A stretch of DNA of 64,000 bases from Natronococcus sp. A-GB7 (GTDB lineage: Archaea; Halobacteriota; Halobacteria; Halobacteriales; Natrialbaceae), in NCBI RefSeq assembly GCF_029688865.1, contig NZ_JARUKV010000006.1:118893-182892 (forward strand). Direction: 5' to 3'. This document shows positions 1 to 8,668 of this stretch, in pieces; position 1 is the stretch's first letter; each line of letters starts with the position of its first letter. The notes under the pieces are model-generated. The model was not told where the DNA came from. It was given only the letters and a program-made list of their open reading frames with translations, and searched no databases. A program made the position numbers and the translations under genes.

Positions 1-170
1 CTATCACACGACGCGGAGCGTAAGTAGATCGCTGATAGTTCGATACGGTCCTCGATCGGACGATTCCGGCCGTCTCGCGGTCGCTTTCGGCTCACCCGTT
101 CGTCACCGGGTTCGTCGATGCACTCGCGAGACGTGAGTCGAGACCGACTCGAGGATCCGCCCGGTTCGAG

Positions 171-1367
171 TCACGCGTGTGACGGCCGAGCGGTGCCGAC
201 GGCCGTCGACCAGAGTCCGACGAGAATCGCGGCGAAGGTGAGAGCGATCGCGATCGTGAAGCTTCCGGTGTAGGCGACGCTCGCGGTTCCTAGCGGGGGC
301 ATCGCCAGCGCGGTTACGCCGATCGCGATGTTGAACACGCCGACGATGGCGGTGTCCTTCTCGGGGGAGTAGATCGTCATCACCAGCGGGATGTACAGCG
401 TCGCGGAGCCGCCCAGCCCGAGCCCGATCAGGAAGATCGCGATCGGAAGCGTCGAGTCGGCCGAGGCGAACAGCAGGGCGATGCCGGCAGCCGCGGCGGT
501 AAGCGACCCGAGGAAGGCCCGTCGGGAGCCGACGATGTCGGCGAGATAGCCCCCGCCGATCCGCGAGATGATGCTGACCCCGCCGATCAGTCCGAACGCG
601 GCCGACGCCCCGGCTTCGGTGAGTCCGCGGGAGGCGAAGAGGTCGACGGCGTAGGCGGCGAGCAGCTGATACCACGCAAACGACAGCGCGATCCCGACGA
701 ACAGCAGCTGGAACGTCCGGGTTCCGCCGAGCCGAGCGAGCCACTCGAGGAGTTCGCCCGCGGTCGCGGTCGACTGTTCGGCCCACCGTGGGCGCCGACA
801 GACCAGCCCGGCCAGCAGGAACGCGACCGCGGTTGTCGACATAACGAGGAGAAACCCCGGCCGGACGCCGAGCTCCGAGAGGACGAGCTGCCAGATCGGC
901 GGGAGGACGGTCAGGCCGAGCCCGTTGCCGACGAAGATCAGCCCCGTCGCGGCGCCCCGTCGGCGATCGAACCAGCGCGGGACGACCGACGCGAGGAGGA
1001 CGAACGCCGTCCCCAGCGCGATGCCGAGGAACGCGAAGACGACTGCTAGCCCGGCGACCGACTCCACGAGGTACAGCGCGGGCGCCAGCAGCCCCGTCAC
1101 GAGCGAGCAGGCCAGTAACACGACTCGAGAGTCCAGCCGGGTGCCGAAGACGCCGACGAGCCCGGAGCCGATGAAGAACGTAAACAGCATGACGGCGAAC
1201 ACGCCCGACAGCGCGAGCGGCGAGACCCCGAAGGCGTCGCTGAACGGCGCGCGGAAGATGCCGTACGACAGCGGTGTGCCGAAGGTAAAGACCATCGCGA
1301 CGGCGCCGACGATCGCCACCAGCCAGCTGCGGCGGCCGTCGGGACGTTCCTGGTCGTCGGTGCGCAC
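171..1367 (-). CDS. Major facilitator superfamily transporter (OFA/oxalate-formate antiporter-like)
   Basis: A roughly 399-residue polytopic membrane protein made almost entirely of hydrophobic helices, with the 12-helix layout and the mid-protein cytoplasmic loop of MFS carriers. Short Gly-rich stretches such as GNGLGLTVLPP and RIGGGYLADIVGSRRA (helix 8/9 loop, MFS motif A-like) support the family. The reading frame stays open further upstream, but that extension is Arg/Ser/Pro-rich and looks non-coding. I chose the GTG giving VRTDDQERPDG just before the first membrane helix. The substrate cannot be read from sequence; monocarboxylate or oxalate-like anions are the family guess. It is divergent from the small gene at 1676. 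Confidence 0.82.
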   Translation of the reverse strand: MRTDDQERPDGRRSWLVAIVGAVAMVFTFGTPLSYGIFRAPFSDAFGVSPLALSGVFAVMLFTFFIGSGLVGVFGTRLDSRVVLLACSLVTGLLAPALYLVESVAGLAVVFAFLGIALGTAFVLLASVVPRWFDRRRGAATGLIFVGNGLGLTVLPPIWQLVLSELGVRPGFLLVMSTTAVAFLLAGLVCRRPRWAEQSTATAGELLEWLARLGGTRTFQLLFVGIALSFAWYQLLAAYAVDLFASRGLTEAGASAAFGLIGGVSIISRIGGGYLADIVGSRRAFLGSLTAAAAGIALLFASADSTLPIAIFLIGLGLGGSATLYIPLVMTIYSPEKDTAIVGVFNIAIGVTALAMPPLGTASVAYTGSFTIAIALTFAAILVGLWSTAVGTARPSHA

Positions 1368-1675
1368 GGCACTGTCTCGAGCGCGCTCGGTCGAAAGGAT
1401 TCTGATCCACGGCTGGATTGCCGAGATCGGCTCGAGTCGGGCGGCCGGACTCCTGCTCTGTGGCCACGGTGGACGAGAGAGGGGAGGTCGGATTCGACCC
1501 CGCTCGAGTTGCCCGGCGACGACACACCGCGAAGCTACTTGCCCCCGCGTGGTGGAGTGACTCGCGAGCTGACGGACGGCCGTCCTCCAGCAGCCATGCT
1601 CGACCACCAGTCGCGGTTCGTAGTTCGGACACTACGGCGAGAGCCGACGACCGAACGGACGGAGGGAGTCGACCG

Positions 1676-1798
1676 ATGACGCCGCTCGAGCCGATGCTCG
1701 CGGTCGTTTTCGGACTGTCCGCGACGTACCTGCTCGCCTGGTGGTACTGGTGGGACGTCCTCGTCGACGAGGGGATCGAACTCGAGTACGCCGAGTGA
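1676..1798 (+). CDS. Small single-helix membrane protein, 40 aa
   Basis: A very short reading frame beginning MTPLEPMLAVVFG, with one hydrophobic helix (about residues 7-28, containing the aromatic run LLAWWYWWDVL) and an acidic tail ending ELEYAE. A GGAGGG purine stretch lies about 9 bases before the ATG, as expected for a ribosome binding site. Its helix followed by an acidic C-terminus suggests a membrane protein with the tail in the cytoplasm. I do not recognise the family. It stands alone between the MFS gene and the GlcG/HbpS gene. Confidence 0.5.
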   Translation: MTPLEPMLAVVFGLSATYLLAWWYWWDVLVDEGIELEYAE

Positions 1799-1922
1799 CG
1801 GCGCCCCTCGAGCGCCCGATCCGACGGCGTGGCCGTGGCCGTGCGGTCGAGCACCGACGTATGCGGGTCGGTCCCACGGGTTTATTCGCTACGGCGATGA
1901 GTCCGTAGCTGGGTCGACACCA

Positions 1923-2333
1923 ATGAGCAAACTGACGCTGGATACGGCAAAGGAGATCGTCGACGCGGCCGAAGAGCGGGCGGCAGAGATCGACGTCCCG
2001 ATGTGTATCGCGGTGACCGACGAGGGCGGGAACCTCGTCGCGTTTCACCGGATGGACGACGCGCTGCTGGCGAGCATCGACATCGCCCGGAACAAGGCCT
2101 ACTCGTCGGTGGCGCTGCGGATGGAGACACAGACCATCCAGGAGGTCTCACAGCCGGGCGAGTCGCTGTACGGACTGGGGAACACGAACGACGGCCGGAT
2201 CGTCACCTTCGGCGGTGGGCTTCCGCTCGAGGACGACGGTGCTGTCGTCGGCGGCGTCGGCGTCTCCGGGGGCAGCGCGGACGAGGACGTAGACGTCGCG
2301 GAAGCCGGCGTCGACGCGTTCGACCGCAGCTAG
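1923..2333 (+). CDS. GlcG/HbpS family heme-binding-like protein
   Basis: A 136-residue protein with the GlcG/HbpS (DUF336) signature. It has an N-terminal amphipathic helix (TAKEIVDAAEERAAE), the strand VPMCIAVTDEGGNLVAFHRMDDA, then IARNKAYSSVALRM, and the C-terminal Gly-rich segment GGGLPLEDDGAVVGGVGVSGGS. Length and motif order match the family, whose best-studied member HbpS binds heme; many members have no proven role. The ATG is preceded by a weak purine stretch. A Usp-domain gene starts 54 bases downstream in the same direction, so a common transcript is possible. Confidence 0.88.
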   Translation: MSKLTLDTAKEIVDAAEERAAEIDVPMCIAVTDEGGNLVAFHRMDDALLASIDIARNKAYSSVALRMETQTIQEVSQPGESLYGLGNTNDGRIVTFGGGLPLEDDGAVVGGVGVSGGSADEDVDVAEAGVDAFDRS

Positions 2334-2387
2334 CGTGGTCCGACTACCGTTGGAACGCGTCCTCGCGACGCGTCCCATAGGGCAGCG

Positions 2388-2816
2388 ATGAGCGACGGGA
2401 TCGTCGCCGTCGTGAGCGGCACCACTGGCCCCGAGCGCGTGCTGTTCGAGGCCGCGCGCCGGGCGGACGACTCCGGCGCGACCGTCTACGTCCTCTACGT
2501 ACTGGGCGTCGAGTGGTACGCGAGCACGGAGCTCTGGCTGGCCGAACGGCTGCGGATTCCGACCGGTGCCGACACGATACGGACGATCTGTGAACGCAAG
2601 GCCGACCGACTCGCCGCGCCCACACTCGAGCGCTACGAGGCGGCCGGGCGGATCGGCCACCCGATCGCCGAGATCGTCGAGTACGCCACGGAAGTCGGGG
2701 CCGACACCGTCGTCGTCGACGGCGATCTGCGGTCGGGAACCGGTGCCTGGCGCCGGGCTTCGGATCCGCTCGAGGCGTTTCGCGAGCAGGGGCTGTCGGT
2801 CGTTCCGGTGTACTGA
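2388..2816 (+). CDS. Universal stress protein (UspA) family protein
   Basis: A 142-residue single-domain Usp-fold protein. The N-terminal strand IVAVVSGTTG replaces the usual Asp-Gly-Ser start with a Thr/Gly loop. It is followed by ATVYVLYVLGVEW, a central helix of Cys/Lys/Arg residues (ICERKADRL), and the strand ADTVVVDGDLRSGTG near the C-terminus where Usp proteins carry the GxxG-(9)-G(S/T) nucleotide loop. The loop is only partly conserved here, so ATP binding is uncertain. It sits directly upstream of a cytochrome P450 gene in the same orientation, a 55-base gap. A second Usp gene lies on the other side of the P450. Confidence 0.8.
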   Translation: MSDGIVAVVSGTTGPERVLFEAARRADDSGATVYVLYVLGVEWYASTELWLAERLRIPTGADTIRTICERKADRLAAPTLERYEAAGRIGHPIAEIVEYATEVGADTVVVDGDLRSGTGAWRRASDPLEAFREQGLSVVPVY

Positions 2817-2871
2817 TCCGAGTCAAGTGACAGCACACATCATTATTGCCCGACTGCGCGTACGACCGGTC

Positions 2872-4182
2872 GTGAACGACCCGGCCGCTCCGGCGGCGCC
2901 GAACCGGCTGCCAGTCGTCGGCCACGCGCCAGCGTTCGCCCGCGAGCCGTTCGCCGCGCTGGAACGGTGGGCCGAGCACGGGAGCGTCGTCCGTCTCGAG
3001 TTCCCGGGGGAGCGGTTTTACCTGGTGTCCGATCCCGAGATCGTCGCCACCGTGTTTCGCGACGGTGAACGCAGGTTCACGATCGCCGATCAGCAACGCC
3101 GGGCGTTCGCCGACGTCGAGGACCGCGCGGTCTCGACCGCCGTGGGCGATCGGTGGCGACGGCTCCGCGGGGCGCTTCGGCCGGCGTTTACCCGCGAGGC
3201 CGTCGAACGGTGTGCCGAGGGGATCGTCGAGCGAACGATCGCCCGGACCGAGACGTGGACCGATGGCGAGGAGATCGACCTCCACCGCGAGATGCGGCTC
3301 CTCACGCTCGAGATCCTCGCCGAGACGTTGCTCGACCTCGACCTGCGGGGCGACGAGGACGCGGTTCTCGCGGCGACCGACGCGCTCGTCGCCAGAAGCG
3401 ATCCGCGACGGCTCGGAGCGGCGCTTCCAGAATGGATGCCGACCCCGACGGATCGGCGATTTCGACGGACCGTCCGCGACCTCGAGTCGGTCGTCGAGCG
3501 TGCCCTCGAGACGCCTCGCGGCGAGGGAGAGAACGCCCGCACCGTCCTCCTCGAGGCCCACGAGGCCAGCGAGCTAACGGACCGGGAAGTGCGGGACAAC
3601 CTCGTCGCCCTGTTGCTCGCCGGCACCGATACGTCCGCGCTCGCGCTGACCTACGGCTGGTACCTGCTGTCCCAACGTCCGGCCGTTCGTCGGTCGCTCG
3701 TCGCGGCGTACGACGATCACGTCGGCTCGGGACGGCCGGCCCTCGGCAATTTTGACGGCCTCGAGGAGGTCGAGCACGTCGTCAGGGAGACGCTTCGGCT
3801 CTACCCCCCGACGTGGAACACCATGCGACAGTCGACCGAGTCGGTCGTCCTCGGCGGGCATCGGCTGCCCGAAGGAGCACAGTTCATGCTCCCACAGTGG
3901 GTGTTCCACCGCGACGAACGGTTCTGGGAGGCACCGACGGCGTTTCGCCCGGCACGGTGGGCCGACGAGTCCGACCGGCCGGAGTACGCCTACTTCCCGT
4001 TCGGCGGCAGACCGCGCCACTGCGTCGGGGCGCGGTTCGCCCGCCTCGAGTTGCGCCTCGCGCTGGCGGCGATGGTCGGTCGCGTCGACCTCGACGTCTC
4101 GGTCCCGGAGCCGCTGTCGTTCGTCCCGACGCTCTCGCTTCGGCCCGCGGTCGAGCTCTCTGCGACCGTTCGCCACCGGTGA
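2872..4182 (+). CDS. Cytochrome P450
   Basis: A 436-residue soluble cytochrome P450, a heme-thiolate monooxygenase. Visible landmarks are the proline-rich N-terminus PAAPNRLPVVGHAP, the I-helix oxygen-activation motif AGTDTS (residues 250-255), the ExxR motif ETLR (306-309), and the heme loop FGGRPRHCVG with the ligand Cys384. There is no N-terminal membrane anchor, so it should be cytoplasmic and need a ferredoxin-type donor encoded elsewhere. The GTG start (VNDPAAP) is preferred because the open frame before it encodes Ser/Arg-rich shadow sequence overlapping the upstream Usp gene. Substrate unknown. Confidence 0.95.
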   Translation: MNDPAAPAAPNRLPVVGHAPAFAREPFAALERWAEHGSVVRLEFPGERFYLVSDPEIVATVFRDGERRFTIADQQRRAFADVEDRAVSTAVGDRWRRLRGALRPAFTREAVERCAEGIVERTIARTETWTDGEEIDLHREMRLLTLEILAETLLDLDLRGDEDAVLAATDALVARSDPRRLGAALPEWMPTPTDRRFRRTVRDLESVVERALETPRGEGENARTVLLEAHEASELTDREVRDNLVALLLAGTDTSALALTYGWYLLSQRPAVRRSLVAAYDDHVGSGRPALGNFDGLEEVEHVVRETLRLYPPTWNTMRQSTESVVLGGHRLPEGAQFMLPQWVFHRDERFWEAPTAFRPARWADESDRPEYAYFPFGGRPRHCVGARFARLELRLALAAMVGRVDLDVSVPEPLSFVPTLSLRPAVELSATVRHR

Positions 4183-4206
4183 CGGCGGGCTACCGACGGC
4201 ACTCGA

Positions 4207-4360
4207 TCAGTTGAACCACTCGACGTACTCCTCGCAGGCGCCACACGACGCGTGCGTCACCCACGCGTCGCCGTGATCGTGTTCGGCCGGCGCGACGCGG
4301 GAGAGCTGGAGGTTCGTGGATCCGCACTCGGGACACTGCGGGGGGGATCGCTTCGCTCAT
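4207..4360 (-). pseudogene. Small CPxC zinc-finger protein, frameshifted at a homopolymer
   Basis: On the minus strand the frame reads QCPECGSTNLQLSR, then HASCGACEEYVEWFN and a stop: a small zinc-finger protein related to the one at 14492. In that frame there is no start codon, because a TGA lies only seven codons before CPEC. The ATG at 4360 (MSEAIPP) is one frame off. Removing one base from the seven-C run (seven G on the plus strand, 4340-4346) would join them into one roughly 50-residue protein with two CxxC pairs. This is either a true frameshift mutation or a miscalled homopolymer. Confidence 0.6.
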
Positions 4361-4583
4361 TATATCCCACAATTCGATATATGATATTAAAAATTGTCAA
4401 TGGAGTCTTGTTTTGGAACCGAGAGAGATCGGACGCGCTCGCGGTCGGGTTCGCGACGTGTCGGCGAGTTTCGCTCCGCAATCGAGTCGGTGAGCGACCG
4501 TACCCCACTGTGTCGGATCGGCCGATTCTCGCGGGGTAGGAACGACTGATAGCACTATCATCGCTCGAGAAGGACGATCCCGT

Positions 4584-5012
4584 ATGAGGTATCTCATCGC
4601 AACCGACGGCTCCGAGGTCAGCGACACCGCGGTCGAGCGCGCGGCACGCGACGCGAGCGCGCTGGAGGCGTCCCTCGAGATCGTTCACGTACTGACGCCC
4701 GAAACGGAGCTCGTGGACGGAGCGCTCGTGTTGCCCGGCGAAGAGCGCGCCGTCGAGTACGGCGAGCGGACGCTTCGCCAGGCGACGGAGCTGGCGACCG
4801 AGACCGTCGGCGGCGGGGCCGACCTCGAGATCACGACCGAGCTGCTGGCGGGACGGCCCGCGGCGGCGATCGCCGACTACGCCGACGAGGCCGGCGCCGA
4901 CGGGATCTACGTTGGTCACCGCGGCCTCTCGACGGAACACGAACGGGTCGTCGGCAGCGTCGCCAAAGCGGTCGTCGACAAGTCGACCGTTCCCGTGACG
5001 ATCGTCAAGTAG
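4584..5012 (+). CDS. Universal stress protein (UspA) family protein
   Basis: A 142-residue Usp protein beginning with the classical MRYLIATDGSEVSD strand-loop. It contains the strand SLEIVHVLTPE and the C-terminal nucleotide-binding loop GHRGLSTEHERVVGSVAKAV followed by VPVTIVK. Unlike the Usp gene at 2388, the G-2x-G-9x-G(S/T) motif is intact (GHRGL...VGSVA), so ATP or a similar ligand may bind. The gene is preceded by a short AT-rich stretch at about 4370-4395 and by the frameshifted zinc-finger relic. It is monocistronic by position. Confidence 0.93.
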   Translation: MRYLIATDGSEVSDTAVERAARDASALEASLEIVHVLTPETELVDGALVLPGEERAVEYGERTLRQATELATETVGGGADLEITTELLAGRPAAAIADYADEAGADGIYVGHRGLSTEHERVVGSVAKAVVDKSTVPVTIVK

Positions 5013-5590
5013 CGAGGACCGCCCCCTCGCTCTCGTCGTCAGCGGGATCGTCCGTCGCGCGCCGCCGTCGACTCCGGTGGTTGCCGATCGTCAGTTCACC
5101 ACGCTGATTCTCTCGGTCGAAGCGTACGATTGTAGTATATACTCTTCGTATATCTAAATATATGGTTTTCTTCCCGAGGTAGTGGGGTAATTACACCATC
5201 AGAAGGACTTATTACTGAACAGACGGTATCCGGAGTACGGTGGTGATGACAACGAATACCACACGATCCGTCAGTCGATGTGCCTGTGGCAATCCAGGTC
5301 GCGACCCGATCCCCTGAGATCGGGTACCGGAGACGCCTCGTCTGTTGCCTACTGTCATGCTTCCACCTTCGCGACCCGGTTTTTGGCCGATTTTCGTCCG
5401 CTCACTCGAGCCGATCGCTTCCAGCGCCCGGATCGGAGAGTAGTTTCCGTCGTACCGGCGAGCCGCGCCCGTCGCGGGCGTCCGTCGACGAGCGCCGAGT
5501 GCGGTAGCCGACCGCTACAGTTCCGGGTAGCCTCGGATGAACGGCTGCACCGGGCAATTACCCATATCCTCAGCGGGAGACGGCGACACG
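5013..5590. other. Intergenic region with an AT-rich promoter-like patch
   Basis: This is 578 bases without a gene I can support. An AT-rich patch at about 5130-5170 looks like a promoter. From 5246 a short frame encodes MTTNTTRSVSRCACGN and stops after 23 codons. A different frame just downstream contains VAYCHAS. The two could be halves of a broken small zinc-finger gene, but the match is weak and I do not call it. Confidence 0.4.
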
Positions 5591-6112
5591 ATGATGGGTG
5601 GCACAGGGGAAGGCGCATCGCCGATCGAAAACCCCTTCGTGGCGGGGTCGACGGCCGAACGGCTGTACGAACTGCTCGCCCGGACGGACGGGGAACGGAC
5701 CGCCGCCGAACTGGCGACGCAAGCCGGCCGCGACCGCAGCGCGGTTCGGGAGACCCTCGAGTCGTTCGCCGCACTCGGGATCGTCACCGAACGGACGGGA
5801 TCGCCCTCGACGTACGAACGAAACGACAGGCGGTTCCCCCGGACCGCAGACGGGGCGACGGTGCTCGCCCGGGAGCGCTCGCTCGAGGAACTCGAAGCGC
5901 GGATGGACGTGCTGGTCGATCGGGTGTGGCGCTACCAGTGCCGCTACGACGCCGAGACGCCGCTCGGTGTCGACTGTTCGGCCGTCGACGTTACGCCGGC
6001 GACGCTGGCCGACTGGGAGGCCGCCCGCGCGGAGCTGCAGCGTTGTGAGCGCGCGCGGCGGCTCCGACTGCGCGAGGTGGTGTCCGCGGTAGAGTCCGAA
6101 GAACAGGTCTGA
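5591..6112 (+). CDS. Winged-helix regulator, DUF7342-like
   Basis: A 173-residue predicted transcription regulator. Residues about 20-75 form a winged helix: AERLYELLARTDGERTAAEL, the recognition-helix region RSAVRETLESFAALGIV and the wing TERTGSPSTYERN. Behind it lies an acidic/Arg-rich helical half with a probable coiled coil (SLEELEARMDVLVDRVWRYQ). The order resembles the protein at 30296, including the YERN motif and the helix after it, so the two are probably one family. I chose the ATG at 5591 because a GGGAG stretch precedes it; an in-frame ATG at 5537 would add 18 poorly structured residues. Target genes are unknown. Confidence 0.72.
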   Translation: MMGGTGEGASPIENPFVAGSTAERLYELLARTDGERTAAELATQAGRDRSAVRETLESFAALGIVTERTGSPSTYERNDRRFPRTADGATVLARERSLEELEARMDVLVDRVWRYQCRYDAETPLGVDCSAVDVTPATLADWEAARAELQRCERARRLRLREVVSAVESEEQV

Positions 6113-6176
6113 GGCGACTCGGTCCGAGAACGCCCCGTCGTCGGCGGTGCTCGCTCGATCCTCGACCTGCTCGCGG

Positions 6177-7388
6177 TCATTCCGCGGGCGCTTCCTCGAC
6201 GGGCCGAAGGAGGACCGAGAACGTCGCGCCCTCGCCGGGTTCCGAGTCGACCTCGAGGGTGCCGTCGTGGCGCTCGGCGATCCGCTGACAGAGCGCCAGG
6301 CCGATCCCCGTTCCCTCGTGGTCCGCCTGGGTGTGGAGGCGATCGAACACCTCGAAGATCCGGTCCTGATCCTCGGGATCGATCCCGATCCCCTCGTCTC
6401 GAACCGCGATCTCCCACCGATCGCCGACCCGTTCGGCGGAGACGTGGACGCGGGGCCGCTCGTCGCCGCTGTACTCGAGAGCGTTCGAGACGAGGTTCTG
6501 AAACAGCTGGCGCAGCTGGCTTCGGTCGCCCGCGACGCGGGGGAGCTCCTCGGTGGTGATCTCGGCGTCGGTCTCCTCGATCCGGACCCCCAGATCGGTC
6601 AGCGCGTCATCGAGGACGGCGTCGAGATCCACGGGCTCGAACGGGTCACCCCGCGTCTCGACCCGGGAGTACTCCAGGAGGTCGTCGACCATCACCTGCA
6701 TTCGGTCGGCGCCGTCGACGGCGAACTCGATGAACTCCTCGGCGTCCGCGTCGAGCTCGTCGCCGTAGCGCTCCTCGAGCAGCCGGAGGTAGCTCGAGAT
6801 CATCCGAAGGGGCTCCTGGAGGTCGTGGCTCGCTGCGGAGGCGAACTGTTCCAGGCGCTCGTTCGAGGCCTCGAGCTCTCGGACGGTCGCCTCGAGTTCC
6901 TGCTGTGTCTCCCGTAGTTCGTCGTTGCGCTCCTCGAGTCGGTCCTGAACCCGTTCGAGGGCGTCGTTTCGCTGCTCGATTTCCCGCTCCCGGGAGATCG
7001 CACGGGACTCGTGGATCCCGATCCCGAGGCCGGCGACCGAGCCGATCGCGAGCGCGACGGCTCGCGTGCCGAACGTGAACTCGGTCGGGATCCCGGGGTG
7101 GAGCGCTCGAAGGACGAGAAAGGCGAGCATGACCCCGACACCGGCGAGGCTCCACATCGCGACCCGCCGGTAGAGGTCGGGTTCGATCTCGGACTCCGAG
7201 AGCCAGCTTCCGACGTACAGAAACAGCACGCCCGTCAGTCCGAGCAACACGAAGTCGATGAGGGCCTCGAGGCTCGAGCCGCCGCCGGCGACCTTGAGCA
7301 GCGACTGGGCGGCCGCGACCGCGATGATGAGCACACCGAGCACGTGAACGTACCGGGACCGACTGACCATCTCCCTCGAGTACCCCAT
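6177..7388 (-). CDS. Membrane sensor histidine kinase
   Basis: A 403-residue histidine kinase. It opens with four hydrophobic segments (roughly residues 14-32, 43-62, 77-95 and 108-126), then a long coiled coil (about 130-183). The HisKA phosphoacceptor is SHDLQEPLRM (His188), followed by the N box NLVSNALEYS, the G1 box DEGIGID and the G2 box GTGIGLAL near residue 357. There is no PAS or GAF domain, so the membrane part is the likely sensor, perhaps of membrane state or a small hydrophobic signal. No response regulator is adjacent; haloarchaeal kinases are often orphans. The ATG at 7370 is an alternative start. Confidence 0.92.
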   Translation of the reverse strand: MGYSREMVSRSRYVHVLGVLIIAVAAAQSLLKVAGGGSSLEALIDFVLLGLTGVLFLYVGSWLSESEIEPDLYRRVAMWSLAGVGVMLAFLVLRALHPGIPTEFTFGTRAVALAIGSVAGLGIGIHESRAISREREIEQRNDALERVQDRLEERNDELRETQQELEATVRELEASNERLEQFASAASHDLQEPLRMISSYLRLLEERYGDELDADAEEFIEFAVDGADRMQVMVDDLLEYSRVETRGDPFEPVDLDAVLDDALTDLGVRIEETDAEITTEELPRVAGDRSQLRQLFQNLVSNALEYSGDERPRVHVSAERVGDRWEIAVRDEGIGIDPEDQDRIFEVFDRLHTQADHEGTGIGLALCQRIAERHDGTLEVDSEPGEGATFSVLLRPVEEAPAE

Positions 7389-7535
7389 GCGTTGCTATGA
7401 GGGTTGCTGCGGGAGACCGTATTAGTAAGCGGTCGTTCAATCGTTATCCACGTTTGAACGGTGGTAAATTCGGACACATTCGCGTCCGAGACGGTCGTCC
7501 AAAAGCCACGGTCGGGTCCGCGGCGGGGCCGGCAC

Positions 7536-8087
7536 TCAGCGGCGCGATCGAACGTAGTCGAGCCCGGGGCAGCCGTCGAGATACCAGAGCGCGAGCCCGG
7601 CGGCGAACAGCGGGATCTCGAGCAGGAAGAACATCCCCGGATGAGTAAAGGGAGTGACGACGAACTCGACGATCGCTGGCGGCTCGAACAGTCGCTCGTG
7701 GTAGGTGAACGTCGGGTGGGTGAGAAACGGCCAGAACAGGAACTCGGTGTCGTTGGGGTAGCCGAGGTAGGCCCGGGGCGGGATATCCGCGACGAGGTGA
7801 GAGAGATGCGCGAGGACGAACGCCGTCGCCGTCTCGAGGCGCTCGAGGACGATCGCTCCGGTGTAGACGACGAGCATCAGGACGCCGGTCGCGAGCAGGG
7901 AGTGGGCGAGGAATCGGCCGTGGGGGAACACGCCGAGCCAGCCGAGCGGTTTGTCGATCAGATCCGCGAACTGCGAGCCGAAGATAGCCGCGAGCGCGGG
8001 TTCGGGGCGGGGAGACCGCCCGAACCGACCGCGCGAGTACAGCGAGTAGACGATGTACGCGACGCCGAAGTGTCCCCAGGGCCACAT
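7536..8087 (-). CDS. Membrane-bound metal-dependent hydrolase (YdjM/LexA-binding type)
   Basis: A 183-residue integral membrane protein of the DUF457/YdjM family, annotated as membrane-bound metal-dependent hydrolase. His and Asp residues sit in or beside hydrophobic helices, the hallmark of the group: GHFGVAYIVYSLY, GSQFADLIDKPLG, HGRFLAHSLLATG, VLAHLSHLVADIP. Length fits. The enzymatic activity of this family is poorly established. It is convergent with nothing and lies between the histidine kinase and the small membrane-protein gene. Confidence 0.82.
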   Translation of the reverse strand: MWPWGHFGVAYIVYSLYSRGRFGRSPRPEPALAAIFGSQFADLIDKPLGWLGVFPHGRFLAHSLLATGVLMLVVYTGAIVLERLETATAFVLAHLSHLVADIPPRAYLGYPNDTEFLFWPFLTHPTFTYHERLFEPPAIVEFVVTPFTHPGMFFLLEIPLFAAGLALWYLDGCPGLDYVRSRR

Positions 8088-8289
8088 GGATTAGCCTCGT
8101 CTATCCGTGTGTATACCTTTGTCTAAACCGATCGAGAGTAGTCGGGTATCCTTCGAGCCCGGTAGCCCCTCGAGGAAGCCAAACTCGTTGGGCAGAACCC
8201 GTCGCTCCGGCCCGGAACGACCGTCTGGTTGGCGATCGGACGGGTCGTGATGAAAACGTTTTTACAGTTGACCGGCCAGTCCTCAGAGG

Positions 8290-8496
8290 ATGGAACCGCT
8301 CGTCTTCCCCATCCTCGCCGTACTCGTCCTCCTGCAGATTCCGATCTCGATTTTCGTCCGCTTCGACGCGAAACGTCGCAAGCTGAAACATCCCGACACC
8401 TACGAGTTCGGCGTTCTCGTGCCGCTTTGCGGACTGGTGGTTACCGTGGTCTATCTGTACAACCGACGGCGGCGGTCCGGGAAGGCCCTGGGTTGA
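8290..8496 (+). CDS. Small two-helix membrane protein, 68 aa
   Basis: The protein starts MEPLVFPILAVLVLLQIPISIFV (helix 1), has a basic/polar loop RFDAKRRKLKHPDTYEF, then a second helix GVLVPLCGLVVTVVYLYN and a basic tail. The positive loop and tail suggest both are cytoplasmic-facing. The start codon follows closely on an AT-rich stretch (aaaacgttttta), consistent with a leaderless transcript. No family recognised beyond conserved haloarchaeal small membrane proteins. Confidence 0.7.
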   Translation: MEPLVFPILAVLVLLQIPISIFVRFDAKRRKLKHPDTYEFGVLVPLCGLVVTVVYLYNRRRRSGKALG

Positions 8497-8668
8497 GGCA
8501 TCTCGGCGCGATGGGGTCGACAAACGACGGGCTTCGTGCGACAGCGGGTCTCTCCGCGGGTTTGGCTCGAGGAACTGCGTTCGGTCCGATATAAAACGTT
8601 ATGCGCTCGAGAACCCTCTCTGCAGCAGAGATGTACTGGCACGAGATCGGGGATCGACGGGGGACGGC

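Noticed and set aside
925..1560. Long open frames opposite the MFS gene
   Set aside because: Ser/Arg/Thr/Pro-rich translations without domain pattern; they are mirror frames of a high-GC gene with strong third-position bias.
5246..5390. Possible broken zinc-finger gene (CACGN ... YCHAS in two frames)
   Set aside because: Only three Cys and one His fit, the frame change has no homopolymer to explain it, and no paralogue in the window supports it.
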